Source: Parelaphostrongylus tenuis (taxonomy: Eukaryota > Nematoda > Chromadorea > Rhabditida > Metastrongylidae). Taken from it: a stretch of DNA of 64,000 nucleotides. The notes beneath the pieces are model-generated. The model did no database searches, was not told where the DNA came from, and was given only the letters and a program-made list of their open reading frames with translations. The number at the start of each line of letters is the position of its first letter. Within the stretch, counting starts at the first letter, position 1. Below, in pieces: positions 58,038 to 64,000 of this stretch. The position numbers and the translations under genes are program-made. The stretch spans positions 177,133-241,132 of the forward strand of contig JAHQIW010000263.1 in NCBI GenBank assembly GCA_019055375.1, given 5' to 3'.

Positions 58038-58599
58038 TAGCTAACAAACTATAGTGATGAGAGGCACGTTACATTGGGCTGGGATTCGGATCAGACCTCT
58101 GACGCTACCCATATCTTTTCCCAGGACTCAAGTAGGACATTCGAAGATGCACTTCTCGACGTCTTTTATCGGCGTGATTGTGTCCAGCTCTGTGTACACA
58201 GAACCAAGCAAGTAAAACTTTATATAACTTGTATACTGCGACGTTATTCAGCCACTAGCACAAGAACGCATGAAAGAAGATGAGATGTAAAAAAAACTTG
58301 AAATTAGTAGCATTATATCAAAAGAAGACTTTGCATAGTTCAAGCAAAGAACGCCTCAATCTCACGGAGAAGAGATGAACTAGAGCTTTAGTGGTCTCTA
58401 TAAATTGTGCTTGTTCAAAAAGACTACAATCGTTGTATTTGGAGAAAATTAAAATCTTCGTTGATTGGCTGCGCTGTTGTAGTTATTCACTGAGTTTCTA
58501 CTTGATAATCTTTCTCCCATTGGCCAATTTGCGACAAAAATATCAGCCCTAATTAAACATCTAAGTGTTTTGATAGTGCTACCACCACCGAAACCGTCT

Positions 58600-58706
58600 C
58601 TTCTCGAGCACTCTTTACTCCATACCATCAAGCACGCACCCCGGTGTGGGTGAAACTCGGGTTCAACTCTCTGGGGTTGAATGTTTTGCGTACCACTCAA
58701 GGTATT
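58600..58706 (+). mobile_element. tRNA-derived repeat, single arm
   Basis: caccccggtgtgggtgaaactc and the B box gggttcaactctctgg, then the end motif ttttgcgtaccactcaagg. Confidence 0.55.
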
Positions 58707-58894
58707 TAGATGTAAATGACAACGGTACTTTTCTGTTGGGCAGCGGCAATAGAATATTCGACCTCATTCGCTGGACAAGAAATTCCATAGGAGTGTTGGT
58801 AACTATTCGCAAGCTCAGATCTCTGGCTAGAGCCGTAGGTGACCTGTTTTTCGAAGAACTTTTTTAAAAAGCCGTAAATTTCAAAATAAAATTG

Positions 58895-59540
58895 TGCTTA
58901 AAACGACCACGCATTTTTCTTTCTTATCGTGCTTATATTTGGCTCCCTTAGATTCCCAGCACTCTTTCGATAGCACAAATCTTAAAAAACTCAAAAATGT
59001 GTTTGCTTTTTGGAAAAGTTCTTCTGATAGCGCAGATTACAAGTAATCTTTTAATTGCGTAAGTTTCAATGATTCCAACGCAGTGCTAATTTCTGAGAAA
59101 GACCGTTTCACTGCAATGAAGCAGGAAAATAAGATCTGATTTTACATATTCGGCGAGCTTATTCGCCGGATAATCTACGAGTTAGGTGGTGGGGCGATCG
59201 ATTGATGGGCTAGAGTGTTTGACATTTGGGATGCAACTTATTGTTCAATTGGGATTTTCTCTCCACTAGGAAATATAGTCCAGATAAGACGACCGACTTG
59301 GATACTACGAAGTTTTCTCTACACGTTCATATGCTTTTCGTGCTACCACCGAACCATACGCGTGACAAAAACGAAGGCGCACGACAGGCGTGAAACTTAA
59401 TTTCATTTTGGATATGACAGCATTATAGAAGGGTGTTTTGAAAAACCGGTCACGTACTGTTTCTAGCCAGAGATTCAAGCTTTCAAATAATTACTAACAG
59501 TCCTGTAAAAATTCTTGTTCAGCAAATGAGGTTGAATATT
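58895..59540 (+). repeat. interspersed repeat family D, copy 2 (uninterrupted)
   Basis: It aligns in blocks with 16183-16709 plus 17183-17235 and shows the empty target site (caaataattactaacagtcctgtaaaa) that is split in the other copy. Confidence 0.65.
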
Positions 59541-59544
59541 CATT

Positions 59545-60640
59545 TGTAGCCGTCTAACAGAAAAGAACCATAACAACATTGTAACACTGCTAGGAAGCGG
59601 TAAAATAAAAGAGTTCTTTTACAAATCAGTTGTCAAAAAACTTTAATGCTGCTAGAGAGTAGTATGATGTGACCTTAAAGTTGAATTAAGACGATTTTAC
59701 TTTTCTGTGGAATAAATAGGCAGCCTGTAAACTCTGAGTGGTTAGCCATTTATGTGAAAATCCTCAAATAAACGATAAAGACTACGGATGGATTATAATC
59801 AAAAGTAGACTCATCCAACATGACACGTTTTAAAAATTTTCCAATACCATCGCTTGATCATCAGCCTTATGTGAATTTCTCGGCACATGAAGAGGTTGAA
59901 GTGTTTTTGAAGATCCACGTATAGATGCATAGATGAGTATTTTCATATGCCTTACGGATGCAAAAACTTCAGTTGGCTTTCTTGCAACTCAATCCATGGA
60001 AGAAATGAAGTACAAGTATTAAATGAGCTGCAGCGATAGTGTGTTATCGCTTGTTTTTATTGATTGTTGAATTTCATAAGAGAGTCACTTTCTTTAGAGT
60101 TCTTATATAGCTGTGTAGATCGCTTAGCAGCCGTTATAAGAGTCTGTACTTAGCCATTGTTAAGGTGATGGAAGTTTTCTTTGTGACACGTATTTCCATT
60201 CAGTTGCAGTGACTTTTCTAATTCGAAAGCACGCGGTAAGCCAACTGATTGCTCAACGACGAAGATGCAAATGTCACATCAAAATTTTGGTCATCAGGTG
60301 AGTTTAGATTCACGTGGTGAATATCGGTCATAGAGAATTGGTTTTTTTTTTAAACGTGATTATTTCAACTGACATATTCAGTTTATGAATATCAAAATAA
60401 GACATGGATGACAATGAAACCTCCTCGTAAAAAGATGTCACCGAAAGCGTCAGAAGGAGGCAAAAAAAGAGGGTCATTAAGGAATCACTGTTGTTTTAAC
60501 AACTGAGGATAATGTTAGAATCCTGAAAATCCTTGGATGATATATCATTGTATTGAAACTTCAGAGATCATTTGAGATCTATTGTTGCAAATTAAGATTT
60601 AAACTGAACTCGGAAACACCTTCCATTCAGATGAGCAATA
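59545..60640. other. intergenic, nothing recognised
   Basis: No supported gene or repeat was found. Confidence 0.35.
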
Positions 60641-60644
60641 ACAA

Positions 60645-60705
60645 CATCGGTACCTTTCGTCTAAACCAATCCCTTGTGGGAGGACATACCCTCTCAATCG
60701 AGTTG
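60645..60705. repeat. family 2 hammerhead element fragment
   Basis: cctttcgtctaaaccaatccc and ggaggacataccctctcaat match 61007-61045 of the neighbouring element but the ribozyme is absent. Confidence 0.55.
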
Positions 60706-60947
60706 AGTTGGCTTGTGGGTGGAAAAAGTCTAGCAGTTATACCAGTCATAGCATACACTGTGAGAGCATTGGTAGATTTTCTTGAAAGACGTCTACTTTT
60801 TGCAAACTTGACAGTCTCAATATATCAACAACCTTTGCGATGAGTTCTATCCTCATATCCAGCTGTTTTTTTGAGACCTCGCTTAGAACAATATTATCTG
60901 ATAACGTATTCTAAGCCTTGCATGAGGTCTGTTATGACACCTTTAAA

Positions 60948-60990
60948 ATGCTATGCACGAGTTTCGGCCTTACAGCCTCGTCAGTAGCAC
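60948..60990 (-). ncRNA. hammerhead motif, family 2, core intact, site changed
   Basis: On the - strand: GTGCTA, CTGACGA, stem II GGC(C)-type GGCTGTAAGGCC, GAAA, CTCGTGCA, TAGCAT. The core is good; the cleavage triplet is GCA in place of an NUH, so cleavage is not expected. Confidence 0.75.
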
Positions 60991-61439
60991 GGTGCTTTCC
61001 GTTTGAACCGATCCCTTGCAAGTGGACACACTCCCTCAATATAACGGAATCGACACTACAGAGATAATAAATCACTATTAACAAGTACAGTGACTAGATC
61101 ACACGAAATTGTAGTGATTAACAGTTGATCGCTTATGGCTGATAAGTTTGATAATAGCTTCATATATGAAATATGTTATAGAATATATTGTTTTGAGTGA
61201 GATTTCAGAAAACAGTCGAATATAAAAGTATTATCAAACCTATCAGCCATGAGCAGTAGACTATTAACCACTACAATGTTGAGTGATTTTGTCACCGGAC
61301 CTGGAATTTTTTTGTTATCTCTACAATGTTAAGTGATATTTTCATTTTGTGCGCGCGCAATGTAACATTTCCGTCGTCGTTCCTTCATATGGAAGAGATA
61401 TTATCCCCTTACAAGGGATTGGTTGGGACGACAGGAACC

Positions 61440-61482
61440 GTGCTACTGATGAGGTTGAAAAGCCGAACCATGTATCTAGCAC
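61440..61482 (+). ncRNA. hammerhead motif, family 2, nearly intact
   Basis: GTGCTA, CTGATGA, stem II GG(T)-TGAAA-(A)CC type GGTTGAAAAGCC, GAAC (one change from GAAA), CATGTATC, TAGCAC. Stem I is perfect. Confidence 0.75.
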
Positions 61483-61844
61483 TTTGAAAGTGCCATAACA
61501 TATAAAAGGCTGAAAATATGTTATCGGCCTACTGTCTTATCGGTGCGCATTCACTGTTACAATCGGTTGCGGTGCAGACAAATGGAAGGACTTTTGTTCA
61601 AAAAAAAGGACTCCTCTAACCTCGACACTACTTATCGGTAACAGTATTTTATAATTTAAGGAAGATTTTTTCTATAGTTCGAGTATCATCATATCCAAAA
61701 GGAAACTTTAAGGACTATTTAAGCCTGTTACATCTGTCATTGAAGAACAAAAATCTATGAGGAGTGAGCCAGTTTTCTATGTGATAGTTTAAAAACTCGC
61801 TGATTAGCAAAGGTAGAAAAAGAACCAATTTACAACACGTCGGA

Positions 61845-62210
61845 ACTATCTGTAAACTTCACCTTCGAACCATCTCAATACATAAACTCGAATGCAGATT
61901 AGTCATGCGAGCTGATGAAAACCTCGACTCATTTGACACAAGGGCGTTCATAAAAGCTCTCTAGAGCTTCGATGCCTCACCCTCAGTATACAGATTTTTC
62001 TTAAACAGTATCACATTTTCTCAATCAGTATATCACCATTATACAAGGACACTGACAACGACGTAAAAAAGGGGAATTCGATGAGGCAATACTGACTCGT
62101 CAAAATTGCTCATCACCAGCCTCTTAGTCTTCTAGTCGATGAATAGGATGGGACAATATGATATTGAAAATTGAATGGTGGCAGCTACATTATCATCATC
62201 GACAATATCC
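61845..62210 (+). pseudogene. RTE reverse transcriptase remnant (early RT blocks)
   Basis: The + frames give ADENLDSFDTRAFIKAL, the position of the FKKAFDSVET block, then VYRFFLNS, and after 62060 VKKG followed by a decayed GDTISPKLF block and RMGQYDIEN. Several stops. It is an old copy. Confidence 0.6.
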
Positions 62211-62214
62211 TTAA

Positions 62215-63175
62215 TTTAGCAGTAAATATTACAGTTTTATTCCTTCTAAATTAATCAAAGCATAGATGAACGCTTACAAAAATATATGGAAACTAGGACA
62301 TAGAAAATGGAAGAATTCATACCAAAGATCAATAGATCTATTTTTGTTTGAGACTTTCACAGTAAATAGTTTCGAGATTTGGTTTTTAGGGACTTGGATT
62401 GGAGCCACAATAAATAGAAACCCAAACAGCTATGCTCCTGAGGTAAAAAAAGGTCTCTACAAAACACTTAGATCTAGACTTCAGAGCTATAGTAATCAAC
62501 CATTAGCGAAATCACATTAACAATAATTCACTGAGATATAACAACATCCTAAAATGGATTGAACAAGATAATTTAATCCTATCACATTCACGGATTCAAT
62601 GTTACACGTAATTCTTGATTTAAAAACCGAGTTTTAGAGCAAGAAAGCCACAAAACCATTGTGGGAGATAGTCTTAATAAGTGATACGCTATTACCACGT
62701 AGCAAATATTTTCTGATTACAACAATAAACAGAAAAGCTGACATTAGAGACGGACGAATTCGTCTGAGAGTCTGAGAACTGCAAATATTGTGACGAAAAT
62801 CCGATATATCTACCCAAAATACCAGAGATTCATGGTAGTGAAATATAATTTTCGTAGTGCACTAGATTCTTCACTAGGTTTCATACAAACAGAGAACGGC
62901 ATTCAGGAGAATTATGACCAGCGATATGACAACAACAGGTGTCCCATTCAAGTCAGTTGATTCCTGGACCTCGTTCATGCGTTACCATTCTCTCTACCGA
63001 ATATATTTGTCAGTTGGGTACGATCAACCGCTGATGCTGCAGCTCCGTCACGACGCATTACCGTCATCTGGTGGTTATCATCAGTTGGCGAAGACACCGA
63101 CGATGGGCAAGGCATCCTCGAAGAGACTGGTTACATTTCAGAGAAAAAAAAAATATAAGGAAACCTGGAGCCTAA
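62215..63175. other. intergenic, weak open frames
   Basis: Frames at 62266-62520 and 62914-63201 have no splice or family support. Confidence 0.3.
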
Positions 63176-63181
63176 AGTTAA

Positions 63182-63629
63182 CCCTTTGGTTAGCACGTTG
63201 ATTTTTTTCGTACGCAGGCGGCGCAGCGCCGGGATGAAGGGGCGCGCTCGAATAACAATGTTGTATTTTTAAAATTTTTTAAAAATTAATTATGTGGAAA
63301 AAGCGAGGCTGCACCTCGTGTAGAGTTCGTATTCTGCGGTGCGATTGTACATCAACAAACCTTTTTTCGGAGGTTTCCTGAAGGTACTTGAGAGTTGTTG
63401 TAGGTTGTACGTTTCTAATACATATGAATTTCTTTTTTGTAGTATTGTAAAGCTGCTCTTCACATGTTGCAACAATATTTTGATATGGCAAGAAAAAGAA
63501 TAACCAAATTAGTTTATCAAATGACTACCACATTTGTATCGGGCGCGCACTCATTACTGTATGCCCCTATAAGCAGAGACGCGGTGCGGCCATGCGTGTG
63601 TCAAAATTGACACACGCGGTCCCTAAAGG
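63182..63629. mobile_element. piggyBac-like nonautonomous element
   Basis: The left end is TTAA (63178-63181) followed by CCCTTTGGTTAGCACG; the right end reads CCCTAAAGG then TTAT (63630-63633, a degraded TTAA). Next to the right end is a hairpin gcgtgtgtcaaaattgacacacgc region. Length is about 450 bp with no ORF. TTAA duplication and CCCTTT-type ends are the piggyBac signature. Confidence 0.55.
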
Positions 63630-63633
63630 TTAT

Positions 63634-64000
63634 TACTATCTTAATTCCAATTCAGCGCGTTTCTTTGAATAGGAAATGAAAATTGGACGAGATTCTAAGA
63701 AGTGGATTACACTGATAGATATAATTAAACATACAGATACAGCACTGTGAATGGAGTCGCTATGAATTTGACGCATCAAGTCGCCCCTGAAATACGCAAT
63801 CATATGAGTTCAAATTACCCTAATCAGTAAGAATCAGACTTATAACAGATGGGTTTCACGCATGTTTCATTCGAAAGATGTGGCGTAACTTGTTCACAAA
63901 TTCCTCTAAATATACAATGTAACGGTTTAAGATAAAATACTACTAAGATTAACTATTCAAATACACAGCAATGACACTGCAAACCAGAATAACAACGCTG
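63634..64000. other. intergenic, nothing recognised
   Basis: No feature could be supported up to the window edge. Confidence 0.35.

Larger units (their letters stand above)
60885..61530. mobile_element. hammerhead palindrome, family 2, copy b
   Basis: A large palindrome centred near 61187: the inner arms pair gatcgcttatggctgataag (61128 on) with cctatcagccatgagcag (61238 on). Box gagtgattttgtcaccggac at 61281. Hammerheads at 60948-60990 (-) and 61440-61482 (+). The outer part carries tcccttgcaag / cttacaaggga. Confidence 0.8.

Overview
This is AT-rich eukaryotic DNA, most likely from a parasitic clade V (strongylid, hookworm-like) nematode. Three things point that way: RTE-clade non-LTR retrotransposon remnants, nematode-type mariner remnants, and genes cut into small exons by 37-60 nt introns. 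The species is an inference; nothing in the window is diagnostic. There is no sign of prokaryotic gene organisation.

Host genes are sparse and lie between about 30 and 45 kb. I assembled three split genes by hand from reading frame, splice signals and intron phase: a + strand gene (30247-34756), a - strand gene that converges on it and stops 35 bp away (34792 to about 35283), and a - strand gene of at least eight exons (45023 down to 41049). Isolated exon candidates lie near 9.3, 24.9, 29.6, 38.8, 39.0 and 47.7 kb. I recognise no family for any of these.

Most of the rest is a graveyard of mobile DNA. RTE reverse transcriptase: one long copy at 51.2-52.3 kb and decayed pieces at 18, 45.6, 52.8-54.2 and 61.9 kb. 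Mariner: pieces at 6, 15 and 25.8 kb and a foldback derivative at 46.7-47.3 kb. piggyBac: an N-terminal-like ORF at 11.6 kb, a nonautonomous element at 63.2-63.6 kb and a minimal TTAA-flanked tip at 42.45 kb. There are also several tRNA-derived families, including unusual foldback elements with a tRNA-like sequence in each inverted arm.

The most striking content is at least 17 hammerhead ribozyme motifs, intact or decayed, in five diverged families of palindromic repeats (16.7-19.3, 26.0-27.5, 33.2, 43.4-44.0, 50.8-51.1, 55.2-55.7, 56.8-57.0 and 60.9-61.5 kb). All five families share a layout: a GTGA...TCAC box followed by a GGAC/TGAC-like motif, then 75-155 nt later a minimal hammerhead with a very short self-complementary stem III and a matched 6-bp stem I. 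One copy is complete at every core position, several are nearly so, stems covary between copies, and one copy is flanked by a 13-bp target-site duplication with a paralogous empty site in the window. This looks like an active or recently active ribozyme-bearing retroelement superfamily, related at least in ribozyme design to those of Penelope-like elements and retrozymes; no protein-coding partner lies in the window.
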